Positions 25,198 through 36,325 of a stretch of DNA of 64,000 nucleotides are shown piece by piece. Under the pieces are notes generated by a model. The model was not told the DNA's origin. It was given only the letters and a program-made list of their open reading frames with translations, and did not search any database. How positions within the stretch are numbered: the first letter of the stretch is position 1; every line of letters begins with the position of its first letter. The position numbers were made by a program, and so were the translations under genes. This stretch comes from Xanthomonas dyei (lineage in GTDB: Bacteria > Pseudomonadota > Gammaproteobacteria > Xanthomonadales > Xanthomonadaceae): the NCBI RefSeq assembly GCF_002939865.1, contig NZ_MDEE01000017.1, forward strand, positions 43,418 through 107,417, read 5' to 3'.

Positions 25198-27269
25198 CCG
25201 CTGTTCGCCCCTTGTGGCTGTTGTCGGCCACGTTGCTGTGCATGTGTGCCGTCGCACCGGTGGTGTCGCTGCAGGCCGCCGATGCGCCTGCCGTGCGGCT
25301 GCAGGATGTGGACCTGCGTGCCTTCATCCAGGACGTCTCGCGCGCTACCGGCATCACCTTCATCGTGGACACGCGCGTGCAGGGCACGGTGAACGTGGCG
25401 CGCGCGCAGGCGATGAGCGAAGCCGATCTGCTCGGCATGCTGCTGGCGGTGTTGCGCGCCAATGGCTTGATTGCGGTGTCCAGTGGTCCCTCGACGTATC
25501 GCATCATTCCCGACGACACCGCTGCGCAACAGCCGGGCAGTGCCGTCAGCGGCAACCTGGGGTTTGCCACACAGGTCTTTACGCTGCAGCGCGTGGATGC
25601 GCGCAGCGCGGCAGAAATCCTCAAGCCGCTGATCGGGCGCGGCGGTGTGATCATGGCGCTGCCGCAGGGCAATAGCTTGCTGATTGCCGATTACGCGGAC
25701 AACCTGCGTCGCATTCGCGGGCTGGTGGCGCAGATCGATACCGACCGTGCGGCCATCGATACGGTGACCTTGCGCAATAGCTCTGCGCAGGAGCTGGCAC
25801 GCACATTGACCTCGCTGTTCGGCCAGGCAGGCGAACGCAGCGCGGTGTTGTCGGTGTTGCCGGTGGACAGCAGCAATTCGTTGATCGTGCGTGGCGACCC
25901 GGCGCTGGTGCAGCGCGTGGTGCGCACCGCGATGGATCTGGATGGGCGCGCCGAGCGTCGCGGCGATGTCAGCGTGGTGCGGTTGCAACACGCCAGCGCC
26001 GAGCAATTGCTGCCGGTGCTGCAACAGTTGGTCGGGCAGACGCCGGGCAATGAGGCGCAAGCCGGGCAGGACACGCGCTCCACTGCCGTGGATGTGGCAG
26101 CCGCCGGCACCGCACAGACCCAGGTGATTGCGCCTGCCGCCGGCAAGCGCCCGGTGATCGTGCGCTACCCCGGCTCCAATGCCTTGATCATCAACGCCGA
26201 CCCGGAAACCCAGCGCGCCTTGATGGATGTCATCCGCCAGCTGGACGTGCATCGCGAGCAGGTGCTGGTGGAGGCGATCGTGGTGGAGATTTCCGACACC
26301 GCGGCCAAGCGCTTGGGCGTGCAGCTGCTGCTGGCCGGCCGCAACGGCACCGTGCCGTTGATCGCCACGCAGTACAGCGGTGCAGCGCCGGGCATCGTGC
26401 CGCTTGCCGCCGCAGCGGCCGGTACCCGCAGTGGCAATGACGACGATGATTCGGTGCTGGAACAGGCGCGCAATGTGGCCGCGCAATCGCTGCTGGGGTT
26501 GAGCGGCGGCCTGATCGGCCTGGCCGGGCAAAGCAACGATGCGGTGTTCGGCATGATCATCGATGCGGTCAAGAGCGATACCGGCTCCAATCTGTTGTCC
26601 ACGCCGTCGATCATGACGTTGGACAACGAACAGGCGCGCATTCTGGTGGGCCAGGAAGTGCCGATCACCACGGGCGAAGTGCTGGGCGCGGCCAACGACA
26701 ACCCGTTCCGCACCATCCAGCGCCAGGACGTTGGCGTGGAGCTGGAAGTGCGCCCGCAGATCAATACCGCCGGCGGCATTACGCTGGCGATCAAGCAGGA
26801 AGTCTCGGCCATTGCCGGGCCGGTGAGCGCGCAGTCCTCGGAGCTGGTCTTCAATAAACGCCAGATCGAAACGCGGGTGGTGGTGGAAAACGGCGCCATC
26901 GTTGCGCTCGGTGGATTGCTGGATCAAAACGACCGCCAGACCGTGGAAAAGGTGCCGCTGCTGGGCGACGTGCCGGGCCTGGGCGCACTGTTCCGGCACA
27001 AGTCGCGTAACCGCGACAAGACCAACCTGATGGTCTTCATCCGCCCCACCATCATTCGCGATGCCGCCGATGCGCAGCGCATGACCGCACCACGCTACAG
27101 CTATCTACGCGACCGCCAGCTGGCCGACGGCGACCCGGAAGCAGCGCTCGATGCCCTGGTACGCGACTACCTGCGCGCGCAGCCGCCGCAGTTGCCGGCC
27201 GGGCCATCGCCGGTAGCGCCGGCACCTGCAGCCACGCCTGCACCCAGTGCACGCCCCGTGCAGCGCTGA
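25194..27269 (+). CDS. gspD: Type II secretion secretin GspD (Xcs)
   Basis: 691 residues. Signal peptide, N0 domain (VRLQDVDLRAFIQDVSRATGITFIVDTRVQGTVNV), three N-domains, then the secretin core: GSNLLSTPSIMTLDNEQARILVGQEVPITTGE, QRQDVGVELEVRPQI and the family signature VPLLGDVPGLGALFRHKSRNRDKTNLMVFIRPTIIRD. It forms the outer-membrane channel. A Pro/Ala tail of about 35 residues follows. No separate pilotin (GspS) is in the window. Starts on the gspC stop; gspE follows 4 bases after its stop. Confidence 0.95.
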   Translation: MTAVRPLWLLSATLLCMCAVAPVVSLQAADAPAVRLQDVDLRAFIQDVSRATGITFIVDTRVQGTVNVARAQAMSEADLLGMLLAVLRANGLIAVSSGPSTYRIIPDDTAAQQPGSAVSGNLGFATQVFTLQRVDARSAAEILKPLIGRGGVIMALPQGNSLLIADYADNLRRIRGLVAQIDTDRAAIDTVTLRNSSAQELARTLTSLFGQAGERSAVLSVLPVDSSNSLIVRGDPALVQRVVRTAMDLDGRAERRGDVSVVRLQHASAEQLLPVLQQLVGQTPGNEAQAGQDTRSTAVDVAAAGTAQTQVIAPAAGKRPVIVRYPGSNALIINADPETQRALMDVIRQLDVHREQVLVEAIVVEISDTAAKRLGVQLLLAGRNGTVPLIATQYSGAAPGIVPLAAAAAGTRSGNDDDDSVLEQARNVAAQSLLGLSGGLIGLAGQSNDAVFGMIIDAVKSDTGSNLLSTPSIMTLDNEQARILVGQEVPITTGEVLGAANDNPFRTIQRQDVGVELEVRPQINTAGGITLAIKQEVSAIAGPVSAQSSELVFNKRQIETRVVVENGAIVALGGLLDQNDRQTVEKVPLLGDVPGLGALFRHKSRNRDKTNLMVFIRPTIIRDAADAQRMTAPRYSYLRDRQLADGDPEAALDALVRDYLRAQPPQLPAGPSPVAPAPAATPAPSARPVQR

Positions 27270-27273
27270 TGCC

Positions 27274-28747
<1,474 letters not shown>

Positions 28748-28767
<20 letters not shown>

Positions 28768-29953
28768 TTACACCGTGCTCGATCTGCAGGGGCGCAGCCG
28801 CCAGGGCGTGATCAGCGCCGACAGCGTGCACAGTGCGCGCGCCCAGCTGGAGCAGCGCCAATGGGTACCGGTGCGGATCGCTGCCGCAGCAGCTGCATCG
28901 ACCGCCGTGCAGGCGGCGCGCTTCAGCGGCAAGGATCTGGTGTTGTTCACACGCCAGCTGTCGACGCTGGTGGAAACCGCGCCGTTGGAAGAAGCCTTGC
29001 GCACCATCGGCACGCAATCCGAACGTCGCGGCGTGCGCCGCGTCACCAGCCAGACGCATGGCTTGGTGGTCGAAGGCTTTCGCCTATCCGATGCGATGGC
29101 ACGCCAGGGCAAGGCGTTTCCGCCGTTGTATCGCGCCATGGTGGCCGCAGGCGAAAGCGCTGGCGCGTTGCCGCAGGTGCTCGAGCGGTTAGCCGATCTG
29201 CTCGAGCGGCAGGCGCAGGTGCGCAGCAAGCTGCAGTCCGCCCTGGTCTACCCGGCCGCGTTGGCGTTGACGGCCGGTGCGGTGGTGATCGTGTTGATGA
29301 CCTTTGTCGTGCCCAAGGTGGTGGACCAGTTCGATTCGATGGGCCGCGCCTTGCCATGGCTGACGCGCGCGGTGATCGCGGTGTCGAACTTCCTGCTGCA
29401 AGCCGGCATTCCGTTATTGGTTGCGTTGGTGATTGCGGTACTTACAGCGCTAAGGTTGCTCAAACGCCCGGCGTTGCGGCTGGCGGCGGATCGCGCAGTC
29501 CTGCGCGCGCCCTTGCTTGGCCGGCTGATCCGCGACCTGCACGCCGCGCGCATGGCGCGTACTTTGGCGATCATGGTCAACAGCGGCCTGCCGCTGATGG
29601 AAGGCTTGATGATCGCCGCACGCACGGTCGACAACCGCGCATTGCGGCTGGCCACCGACAACATGGTCACCGCCATCCGCGAGGGTGGCAGCCTGGCTGC
29701 GGCGATGAAGCGCGCCGGCGTGTTTCCGCCCACGCTGCTGTACATGGCGTCCAGCGGCGAAAACAGCGGGCGCCTGGCGCCGATGCTGGAACGCGCCGCC
29801 GAGTATCTGGAGCGCGAGTTCGAATCCTTCACCACTGCGGCGATGAGCCTGCTGGAGCCGGCCATCATCGTGCTGCTCGGCGGTGTAGTGGCGGTGATCG
29901 TGCTATCGATCCTGTTGCCCATCCTGCAATTCAACACCCTCGCGCTTGGCTGA
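28748..29953 (+). CDS. gspF: Type II secretion inner-membrane protein GspF (Xcs)
   Basis: 401 residues. The two GspF repeats each contain a cytoplasmic domain followed by membrane segments: FTRQLSTLVETAPLEEALR and MARTLAIMVNSGLPLMEGLMIA; GESAGALPQVLERLADLLERQAQVRSKLQSALVYP; a C-terminal GEN-like SSGENSGRLAPMLERAAEYLEREFESF. It anchors GspE to the platform. ATG 28748 overlaps gspE; ATG 28754 is possible. Confidence 0.95.
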
Positions 29954-29980
29954 GCGCGGTCGCTTTCTTCGGAGATCCAC

Positions 29981-30445
29981 ATGCAGTCCACCCAATCTCG
30001 TGCACTCGCCGGCTCGCCTGTCTCGCGCAGTGGCGTGCGCGGTTTTACCCTGGTCGAGTTGATGGTGGTGATCGTCATCATCGGCCTGCTGGCCACCGTG
30101 GTGATGATCAACGTGATGCCCAGCCAGGACCGCGCCATGGTCGAAAAGGCACGCGCCGATGTCGCGGTGTTGGAGCAGGCGCTGGAAACCTACCGCCTGG
30201 ACAACCTGACCTATCCGACCACCGAGCAGGGCTTGCAGGCCTTGCTCAACCCGCCGAGCGGCCTGACCCGGCCCGAGCGCTATCGGCAGGGCGGTTACAT
30301 CCGCCGGTTGCCGGAAGACCCGTGGGGCCACGCGTATCAGTACTGTCGCCCGGGCCGAAACGGCGGCTTCGACGTCTACTCGTTCGGTGCCGACGGCGCC
30401 GAAGGTGGCGATGCCGACAATGCCGACATCGGCAACTGGCGCTGA
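29981..30445 (+). CDS. gspG: Type II secretion major pseudopilin GspG (Xcs)
   Basis: 154 residues. A leader of about 23 residues ends at the prepilin cleavage motif G|FTLVELMVVIVIIGLL, with Glu5. The body has DRAMVEKARADVAVLEQALETYRLDNLTYPTTEQGLQALL and the C-terminal EDPWGHAYQYCRPGRNGGFDVYSFGADGAEGGDADNADIGNW, the Ca-binding loop of major pseudopilins. Starts 27 bases after gspF. No peptidase (GspO/PilD) is in the window; it must act from elsewhere. Confidence 0.97.
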   Translation: MQSTQSRALAGSPVSRSGVRGFTLVELMVVIVIIGLLATVVMINVMPSQDRAMVEKARADVAVLEQALETYRLDNLTYPTTEQGLQALLNPPSGLTRPERYRQGGYIRRLPEDPWGHAYQYCRPGRNGGFDVYSFGADGAEGGDADNADIGNWR

Positions 30446-30454
30446 GGTGCCGCT

Positions 30455-30955
30455 GTGCTGACTGCGTCACCCAGCGAGCAACGCGCGTCGTTACGCAGTG
30501 GGCGTGCACGCATGCGCGGTTTCACCCTGCTCGAGCTGTTGGCGGTGCTGGTGATCACTGCGCTTGCCAGCACCCTGGTGGTGATGACCTTGCCGGACAC
30601 GCGGCGGGATCTGCACGATCAGGCGGACATGCTGGCCAGCGCGCTGGCCAATGCCCGCGACGAAGCGATCCTGAGCCTGCGCATGGTCGAGGTGACCATC
30701 GATGCGGGCGGTTATGCGTTCCGTCGCCAGGCGCAACAGCGCTGGGTGGCACTGGACGACACGCCGTTCGCCGCAACGCGCTGGTCTGCTGGCGTGCAGG
30801 CGCAGTTTCCGGCTGGCGGCACTCAGCTGAGCGTTCGCTTCGACCCGACCGGCGCGGCCACGCCGCAACGCATCGCGCTGGCCGATGGGCAGCAACAGTT
30901 GCAGGTGACGGTGGATGCCGCCGGTGTGGTACAGGTCGATGCGCCGCATCGATAA
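30455..30955 (+). CDS. gspH: Type II secretion minor pseudopilin GspH (Xcs)
   Basis: 166 residues from a GTG, or 147 from ATG 30512 (MRGFTLLELLAVLV). The G|FTLLEL cleavage motif with Glu5 and the hydrophobic helix mark it as a minor pseudopilin; a beta-rich C-terminal domain follows. The GTG start gives a long but plausible leader (LTASPSEQRASLRSGRAR). Its end overlaps gspI by 17 bases. Confidence 0.9.
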   Translation: MLTASPSEQRASLRSGRARMRGFTLLELLAVLVITALASTLVVMTLPDTRRDLHDQADMLASALANARDEAILSLRMVEVTIDAGGYAFRRQAQQRWVALDDTPFAATRWSAGVQAQFPAGGTQLSVRFDPTGAATPQRIALADGQQQLQVTVDAAGVVQVDAPHR

Positions 30956-31316
30956 TCACCGCGCCTGTGCCGGATTTTCGCTGCTTGAGTTGATGGTCGC
31001 CTTGGCCATCTTCGGCATGGCGGTGGTCGGCTTGTTGAATCTGTCGGGCGAAAGCACGCGCACCGCGGTGGTGCTGGAAGAACGCATGTTGGCCGCGTTG
31101 GTTGCAGAAAATCAGGCGATCGAGGCGATGCTGGCGCCGGCCAACGCCGCAGTAGCGCCTGCGCAAGGCCAGGACACACTGGGCGGCCGTGGTTGGGACT
31201 GGCAGCGCCAGGCGGTGCCGGCAAGCGCTGGCATGGTGCGTATCGAGGTGCGCGTGCGCGCCGCAGGACAAGTGCAGCAGATCGCCACCCTGAGCACGTT
31301 ACGGAGTGTGCAATGA
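30939..31316 (+). CDS. gspI: Type II secretion minor pseudopilin GspI (Xcs)
   Basis: 125 residues from ATG 30939, inside gspH. Cleavage motif G|FSLLELMVALAIFGMAVVGLL with Glu5, followed by LVAENQAIEAMLAP and RVRAAGQVQQIATL, as in minor pseudopilin I. Overlaps gspJ by 4 bases (ATGA). Confidence 0.93.
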   Translation: MRRIDNHRACAGFSLLELMVALAIFGMAVVGLLNLSGESTRTAVVLEERMLAALVAENQAIEAMLAPANAAVAPAQGQDTLGGRGWDWQRQAVPASAGMVRIEVRVRAAGQVQQIATLSTLRSVQ

Positions 31317-31915
31317 GCTGCACGCGCCGCATGCAGGGCTTCACCTTGATCGAACTGCTGGTGGCGCTGGCGGTCTTCGCGCTGGTGGCCAGCGCCGCAG
31401 TGGTGGTGATGCGGCAAAGCATCGATCAGCGCGATGCGGTGCGTGCACGCCTGCAGCAGGTGCGCGATCTTCAACTGGCCCATGGCCTGCTGCGCAGCGA
31501 TCTGCAACAGGCTGTGGTACGCCGCACCCGCAACAGCGATGGCAGCACCGCGCGCACTGCGTTCGTTGCGCGTGCGCCCGGAACGCAAGGGCCGTTGTTC
31601 GGCTTTGTTCGGCGCGGCTGGAGCAATCCGGATCAGGCGCCGCGTGCGTCGCTGCAATATGTCGAGTACCGCATCGTCGATGGCCGCCTGGAGCGCAGTG
31701 CGCGGCCGATGCTGGATGGTGCGGTGGCCGGGGCGCCGCAGGTGCTGCTGCGTGGGGTGCGTTCGGCCGAGGTGGCGTTTCACTATCGCGCGCAGTGGAG
31801 CGATGGCTGGAGCGGCGGGCTGGAAGCACTGCCGGATGCGCTGTCGCTGGAACTGGATCTGGAACACTGGGGCCGCGTGCGTCAGCTGTTCCTGCTGCCG
31901 GAGGGACGCGCATGA
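31313..31915 (+). CDS. gspJ: Type II secretion minor pseudopilin GspJ (Xcs)
   Basis: 200 residues from ATG 31313. Motif G|FTLIELLVALAVFALVASAAVVVMRQ with Glu5, then a globular domain (RDLQLAHGLLRSDLQQAVVR, EYRIVDGRLERSARPMLDG). The ATG lies on the gspI stop. GspK starts 4 bases before its end. Confidence 0.94.
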   Translation: MSCTRRMQGFTLIELLVALAVFALVASAAVVVMRQSIDQRDAVRARLQQVRDLQLAHGLLRSDLQQAVVRRTRNSDGSTARTAFVARAPGTQGPLFGFVRRGWSNPDQAPRASLQYVEYRIVDGRLERSARPMLDGAVAGAPQVLLRGVRSAEVAFHYRAQWSDGWSGGLEALPDALSLELDLEHWGRVRQLFLLPEGRA

Positions 31916-32904
31916 AAACGCTGCAGGCGCCTGCGCAACAACGCGGTGTCGCGTTACTGACGGTGTTGTTGCTGGTGGCGGTGATGACGCTGCTGATGGT
32001 GGCGGTCTTGAACGACCTGCGCTTTGGCCTGCGCCGCAGCGGTAACGCAGAGGCGATGACGCAGGCGCAGTGGTATGCGCTGGGCAGCGAAACCGTCGCG
32101 CGGCAACGCTTGCAGGCGTTGGTCAAGCGCGACCCGTTGCGCACCACGCTGGAGGGCGGCTGGAACGACCAACCGATCACCTTCCCGTTGGACGATGGGA
32201 TGGTGAGCGTGCGGCTGCGCGATCGCGGCGGCTGCTTCAACCTCAATAGCGTGGTGATGGGCGCACCCGAGCAATGGCAACGTAGCGAAGATGGCGCCAA
32301 CCAGTATCTGGCCTTGCTGGACGCGTTGGGCATCGCGCCGCAACAGTCGCAGGCCCTGACCGATGCGCTGGTGGACTGGATCGATAGCGATGCACAGCCG
32401 GGCGCGCAAGGTGCCGAAGACGACCGCTATCTGCAAGCGCCGGTGCCGCTGCGCACTGGCGCGACCTTGTTGGCTGGCGTCAGCGAGCTGCGCGCCATCG
32501 CCGGTTACACGCCGGCGCTCGTCGCGCAGCTGCAGCCCTATGTGTGTGCACTGCCCGAAGGGCGGTTGTCGCCGATCAACATCAATACGCTGCGCGCCGA
32601 CGATGCACCGGTGCTGGTGGCCCTGACCGAAGGCGCCGTGGAGTTGCCGGCGGCACGCCGCATCATCGCCGCACGGCCGGTCGGAGGTTGGAGCGATGCA
32701 GCGGCGTTCTGGAAGCAACCTGCACTGATGCAGGCGCAGTTGCCCGACGCGGTGTTTCAGCAGATCGCATTACGCACGTCCTATTTTTCCCTCTACAGCC
32801 AGGTGGACCATGCCGGTGCGCAGGTTCTGCTGGAGGCATTGCTGCAACAGGACCCTGCCGGCCGTGTGCGGCTGGTGGCACGCCAATGGAGCCCCGACGA
32901 ATGA
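31912..32904 (+). CDS. gspK: Type II secretion minor pseudopilin GspK (Xcs)
   Basis: 330 residues. The leader ends at RG|VALLTVLLLVAVMTLL; position +5 lacks Glu, as is normal for GspK, which caps the pseudopilus tip. The large domain has RDRGGCFNLNSVV, ALTDALVDWIDSDAQPGAQGAEDDRY (repeated Asp/Glu like Ca-binding K proteins) and LSPININTLRADDAPVLVAL. ATG 31912 overlaps gspJ. A 4-base overlap leads into gspL. Confidence 0.94.
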   Translation: MKTLQAPAQQRGVALLTVLLLVAVMTLLMVAVLNDLRFGLRRSGNAEAMTQAQWYALGSETVARQRLQALVKRDPLRTTLEGGWNDQPITFPLDDGMVSVRLRDRGGCFNLNSVVMGAPEQWQRSEDGANQYLALLDALGIAPQQSQALTDALVDWIDSDAQPGAQGAEDDRYLQAPVPLRTGATLLAGVSELRAIAGYTPALVAQLQPYVCALPEGRLSPININTLRADDAPVLVALTEGAVELPAARRIIAARPVGGWSDAAAFWKQPALMQAQLPDAVFQQIALRTSYFSLYSQVDHAGAQVLLEALLQQDPAGRVRLVARQWSPDE

Positions 32905-33989
32905 GTAGCACCCTGGTGTTGTTGCCGGCCGATGCCACAACGCAGCCCATCGCCGTGCGCGTAGATGCACACGGCCATGTGCTGGCGCAGGACGCGTCGA
33001 ATGAGCGCCCGGCGCAAACAACGCAGACGGTGCTGGTGGTGCCAGGCATGGACGTGCATCTGCGCTGGATGACCTTGCCTGGGCGCAGCGTCGCGCAGTC
33101 GCTGGCTGCGGCGCGGCTGCAGCTGGCCGAGCATCTGGCGGGCGATGCCCAGGCGCTGCATGTGGTGATCGCCGACCATGCAGAGAGCGATGGCATGCGC
33201 CTGGTTGCCGCAGTGGATGCGTCGGTGATGCGGCAGTGGCTTGACCGTGCAGCAGCCCTGGGCATGGTGCCCGATGCAGTGGTGCCCGACTGTCTGCTGC
33301 TGCCCGACGCGGCGGCGGATCAACCGCCGACGCTGCTGCACTGGGATGGCCGCTGGGTGGTGCGTGGTACACGCATCGCCTGCAGCCTGGAGCCGCAGCT
33401 TGCGCAGATGCTGATTGCAACACTCCCGGTCGCACCGGCACTGCCGCCGGATCCGGGTCCAACGCCCGCCATCGCGCAGTTTGCCCGGCATGCCGCCACC
33501 GCGCCGATCAATCTGCGCCAGCAAGGCTTCGCCGCGCCAACGCGCCAGCGTGCGCAGCTGAGCGCATGCACGCTTGCGTGGTTGCTTGCGCTGCTGGTGC
33601 TGTCGCCGGTGTTTCTGCTGGTGGCGCAGAGCCTGCGTTACGAGATCGGCGCGCAGCTTCTGCAGCGGCGCAGCGCACAGCTGCTGGACAAGATGGTGAT
33701 GACGCCCAGCGCAGACACAACCCGGAAAACCGCCGCCTCGCAGAACGCATTCGCCCCGCAACTGGCCGCACTGTTCGCGGCAGTCGAAGCGGTACCTGGT
33801 GCAGAATTGGACGCGCTCGCTTACCAGCAGCAAGGTCCGCTGCGTGTCACCTTGCTGCACAACGACGCCGCGCAACTGCAACACGTCACTGCCCCGCTCA
33901 GTCGCGCCGGTTGGCAGGTGCGCGCAGGCGCAGGCCAGCCCCGCGATGACAGACTCGCCACTTCATTGGAACTGGAGCCGCCGCAATGA
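32901..33989 (+). CDS. gspL: Type II secretion platform protein GspL (Xcs)
   Basis: 362 residues. An actin-like cytoplasmic domain (residues about 1-230; VLVVPGMDVHLRWMTLPGRSVAQSLAAARLQLAEHL and VVPDCLLLP) is followed by one membrane segment (CTLAWLLALLVLSPVFLLVAQSL) and a ferredoxin-like periplasmic domain. It binds GspE on the cytoplasmic side and GspM in the periplasm. Sequence conservation of this family is low; position between gspK and gspM supports the call. ATGA overlap with gspM. Confidence 0.92.
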   Translation: MSSTLVLLPADATTQPIAVRVDAHGHVLAQDASNERPAQTTQTVLVVPGMDVHLRWMTLPGRSVAQSLAAARLQLAEHLAGDAQALHVVIADHAESDGMRLVAAVDASVMRQWLDRAAALGMVPDAVVPDCLLLPDAAADQPPTLLHWDGRWVVRGTRIACSLEPQLAQMLIATLPVAPALPPDPGPTPAIAQFARHAATAPINLRQQGFAAPTRQRAQLSACTLAWLLALLVLSPVFLLVAQSLRYEIGAQLLQRRSAQLLDKMVMTPSADTTRKTAASQNAFAPQLAALFAAVEAVPGAELDALAYQQQGPLRVTLLHNDAAQLQHVTAPLSRAGWQVRAGAGQPRDDRLATSLELEPPQ

Positions 33990-34444
33990 GTACGCTGCAA
34001 CGCATGCCGGTGTGGTGGCAGACCCGCGCACCACGCGAGCGCCTCATGCTGTCGGTGATGGTGGCTGCCATCGCTGCATTCATCGGCTGGTACGCGCTGC
34101 TGGTGCCGCTGCGGCACTGGCGCAGCAGCGCGCAGGCACGCTATGACCATGCTGCGCAGGTGCTGCTCATGGCACGCGCATCGCAGCCCGGCGCTACCGT
34201 GGCCGCCATTCCGCTGGCGCGCATCACGCAAAGCGCGCGCGATGCGACGATCACCATCACCCGCCAACAGCGCAGTCCGACGGGAACACTTGCATTGCAG
34301 ATCGACACCGTCACCAGCCCCGTCTTGTTCGCCTGGCTGGAACAGCTGCGCCAGCGCCACGGTCTGACGCCTTCGGCGCTTGAAATCAGCCGCCGCGACG
34401 GGCAACTGCAGGTGCGCTGCACGTTCTCGGGTATCGCGCCATGA
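33986..34444 (+). CDS. gspM: Type II secretion platform protein GspM (Xcs)
   Basis: 152 residues. A short cytoplasmic N-terminus (APRERLMLSVMVAAIAAFIGWYALLVPLRHW) leads into one membrane helix, then a periplasmic domain ending TPSALEISRRDGQLQVRCTFSGIAP. Pairs with GspL. It overlaps gspL and gspN by 4 bases each. Confidence 0.9.
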   Translation: MSTLQRMPVWWQTRAPRERLMLSVMVAAIAAFIGWYALLVPLRHWRSSAQARYDHAAQVLLMARASQPGATVAAIPLARITQSARDATITITRQQRSPTGTLALQIDTVTSPVLFAWLEQLRQRHGLTPSALEISRRDGQLQVRCTFSGIAP

Positions 34445-35157
34445 GGACAGTGCGTTGGTTGTTGCTGGGCAGCGTATTGCTGGTCATCGGCGTCATCGCC
34501 ACCTTGCCGCTGCGCCTGGTGTTGCCGATCGACACGCTGCCGTTTGCCGCGCTGGAAGCGCAGGGCTCGATCTGGAATGGCACCCTGCGTGGCGTGACCT
34601 GGACCAGCATGGACGTGGGCGATGTCGGTGTGCGTGTGCGCCCGCTGCCCTTGTTGCGCGGGCAACGCCAGGTGCAGCTGCGTTCGGCCACCGCGCAGCT
34701 GGTGGCGTTGCAGGGCGCGCAGCAGGGTGTGCAGCAGGCCAACGGTCGCCTGTTGCTGCGCAAGCCGGGTGGGGTGGCCTTGCTGGACCTGTCGATCGAC
34801 CTGCGCGAGGTGCATGCGGTGTTTGACGCCACACGCTGCACGCAGGCCGGCGGCGATGTGGCCGTGCAGGTGCTGCCCAACGCCGGTGGCGAAGCCGCCG
34901 GGCTGCTGCCGTTGCGTCTGCGCGGTAGCCCGCGATGCATGGACGATGCCGTGGTGCTGGCACTGACGCCCGATGGTGGCCTGCCCGAAGGCGTCGACCT
35001 CAGCGCCGAGCTGCGCCTGCAGCGCGATGGTCGCTGGCAGTGGCGCACCCAGGTCGAGCCCGGCAACGACACCGCGCTGCAGCTGGGCCTGCAACTGCTC
35101 GGCTTCGTGCAGACGCCGGAGCGTTGGCTGGTGCGTGTCGATCAGGGGCAGCTGTAG
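34441..35157 (+). CDS. gspN: Type II secretion protein GspN (Xcs)
   Basis: 238 residues. An N-terminal membrane helix (VRWLLLGSVLLVIGVIATLPLRLVLP) precedes a domain with ALEAQGSIWNGTLRGVTW, the pattern of the GspN family. The function of GspN is poorly understood and some systems lack it. It closes the 12-gene operon. About 370 bases separate it from nagQ. Confidence 0.9.
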   Translation: MRTVRWLLLGSVLLVIGVIATLPLRLVLPIDTLPFAALEAQGSIWNGTLRGVTWTSMDVGDVGVRVRPLPLLRGQRQVQLRSATAQLVALQGAQQGVQQANGRLLLRKPGGVALLDLSIDLREVHAVFDATRCTQAGGDVAVQVLPNAGGEAAGLLPLRLRGSPRCMDDAVVLALTPDGGLPEGVDLSAELRLQRDGRWQWRTQVEPGNDTALQLGLQLLGFVQTPERWLVRVDQGQL

Positions 35158-35526
35158 CGCAGACGCCTGATGCCTTTGCCGTTGGGCCGGGTTGCTGCAG
35201 TTGGGCATGGCCCAATACTTCGACCTGCGCAACGGAACTGCTCGGCTGCCGACCTCGGCGCGGGCGAAATTGGTCTGATCTACCCGGCCACACATCGGCC
35301 GGTCGCCACCACGTCTTGCCAGGGCCGCTGCCGATAGGACGGCCCGTCCGATGCGGACCAGTCCTCGCCGCGCTGGCATGCATCGGCCAATCCGCAGATA
35401 CACCCGCAGGCCACCCCAATGCCCGCCAGACCAGTCCACGTGTGGAGGCACAGCACAGGGCTGGTGCGTCGCCGTCGATTGGTACTATATTGGACCTATC
35501 GAATTCGGGCAGATGGGACTAAACCA
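35158..35526. other. Intergenic between gspN and nagQ, 369 bp
   Basis: No gene supported. The last 55 bases hold the palindromic operator of nagQ described separately. Confidence 0.6.
35476..35501 (+). promoter_or_regulatory. 26-bp imperfect palindrome, candidate NagQ operator
   Basis: Starts CGATTGGTAC and ends GGACCTATCG around TATATT, so the halves are CGAT.GGT.C and G.ACC.ATCG, 20 of 26 positions symmetric. It ends 25 bases before the nagQ start. GntR-family repressors bind such sites; autoregulation by NagQ is inferred. Confidence 0.55.
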
Positions 35527-36282
35527 ATGGCCAAGGCCAAGGCGGACGCCGACAAGCGACTGGACGACCTGCACCTGGACGCGTCCGCGCCAACCCCGCT
35601 GTATCTGCAGCTGGCCGGCAAGCTCACCGATGCCATCCGTGGCGGTCAGTGGAAGGCCGGCGAAGCGCTGCCGGCCGAGCGCCAGCTGTGCGAGCGCCTG
35701 CAGATCTCGCGGGTCACCCTGCGGCAGGCAGTCGATGTGCTGGTCGAACAGGGCCTGGTCTCGCGTCGCCAGGGGGCCGGCACCTTCGTCACCACCCAGA
35801 TCCAGCACCAACTCAGTGGTCTGACCAGTTTCAGCGAGACGCTGCGGATCAAGGGCTACGAGCCCGGCACGCGTTGGCTGGAGCGGCGTCTGCGCCCGGC
35901 GCATGGCGAAGAAATCCTGCGGCTGGGCCTGTCGCCGGATGCGTCGGTGGCCTCGCTGACGCGCCTGCGCAGCGCCGACGACCGCGTCATGGCTTACGAA
36001 CACGCGGTGCTGCCGCAACGCATCGTCGCCGACCCGCAGCAGGTGGGCGATTCGCTCTACAGCTATCTGGATGCGCAGGGCACGCCGGTAGTGCGCGCAT
36101 TGCAGTATTTCCGCGCGATCAATCTGCCGGCGCGTCTGGCCGAACATCTGCGCATGAAAACCGGCGAGGCGATCCTGCACGTGGTGCGCGTGGGCTACAC
36201 CCGCGACGGCAGCGCAATCGAATTGACCGATACCTATTGCCATAACGACTTCTACGACTTCGTCGCCGAACTGCGCCGCTGA
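35527..36282 (+). CDS. nagQ: GntR-family (HutC type) repressor of GlcNAc genes, NagQ
   Basis: 251 residues from ATG 35527. A winged helix-turn-helix at about residues 15-80 (PLYLQLAGKLTDAIRGGQWKAGEALPAERQLCERLQISRVTLRQAV) plus a C-terminal UTRA ligand domain (ILRLGLSPDASVASLTRLRSAD, VMAYEHAVLPQRIV, ILHVVRVGYTRDGSAIELTDTY). It stands first in the nag cluster. By the known layout in Xanthomonas it is NagQ, which responds to amino-sugar phosphates. Function in this strain is inferred from context. Confidence 0.87.
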   Translation: MAKAKADADKRLDDLHLDASAPTPLYLQLAGKLTDAIRGGQWKAGEALPAERQLCERLQISRVTLRQAVDVLVEQGLVSRRQGAGTFVTTQIQHQLSGLTSFSETLRIKGYEPGTRWLERRLRPAHGEEILRLGLSPDASVASLTRLRSADDRVMAYEHAVLPQRIVADPQQVGDSLYSYLDAQGTPVVRALQYFRAINLPARLAEHLRMKTGEAILHVVRVGYTRDGSAIELTDTYCHNDFYDFVAELRR

Positions 36283-36325
36283 CGCCAACGGCATTCCTTA
36301 CGACAACCTCAGAGCCAGCCGATCC

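Noticed and set aside
28861..30993. A 710-codon plus-strand frame across gspF, gspG and gspH
   Set aside because: Overlaps three well-supported genes in another frame; composition is that of a shadow frame.
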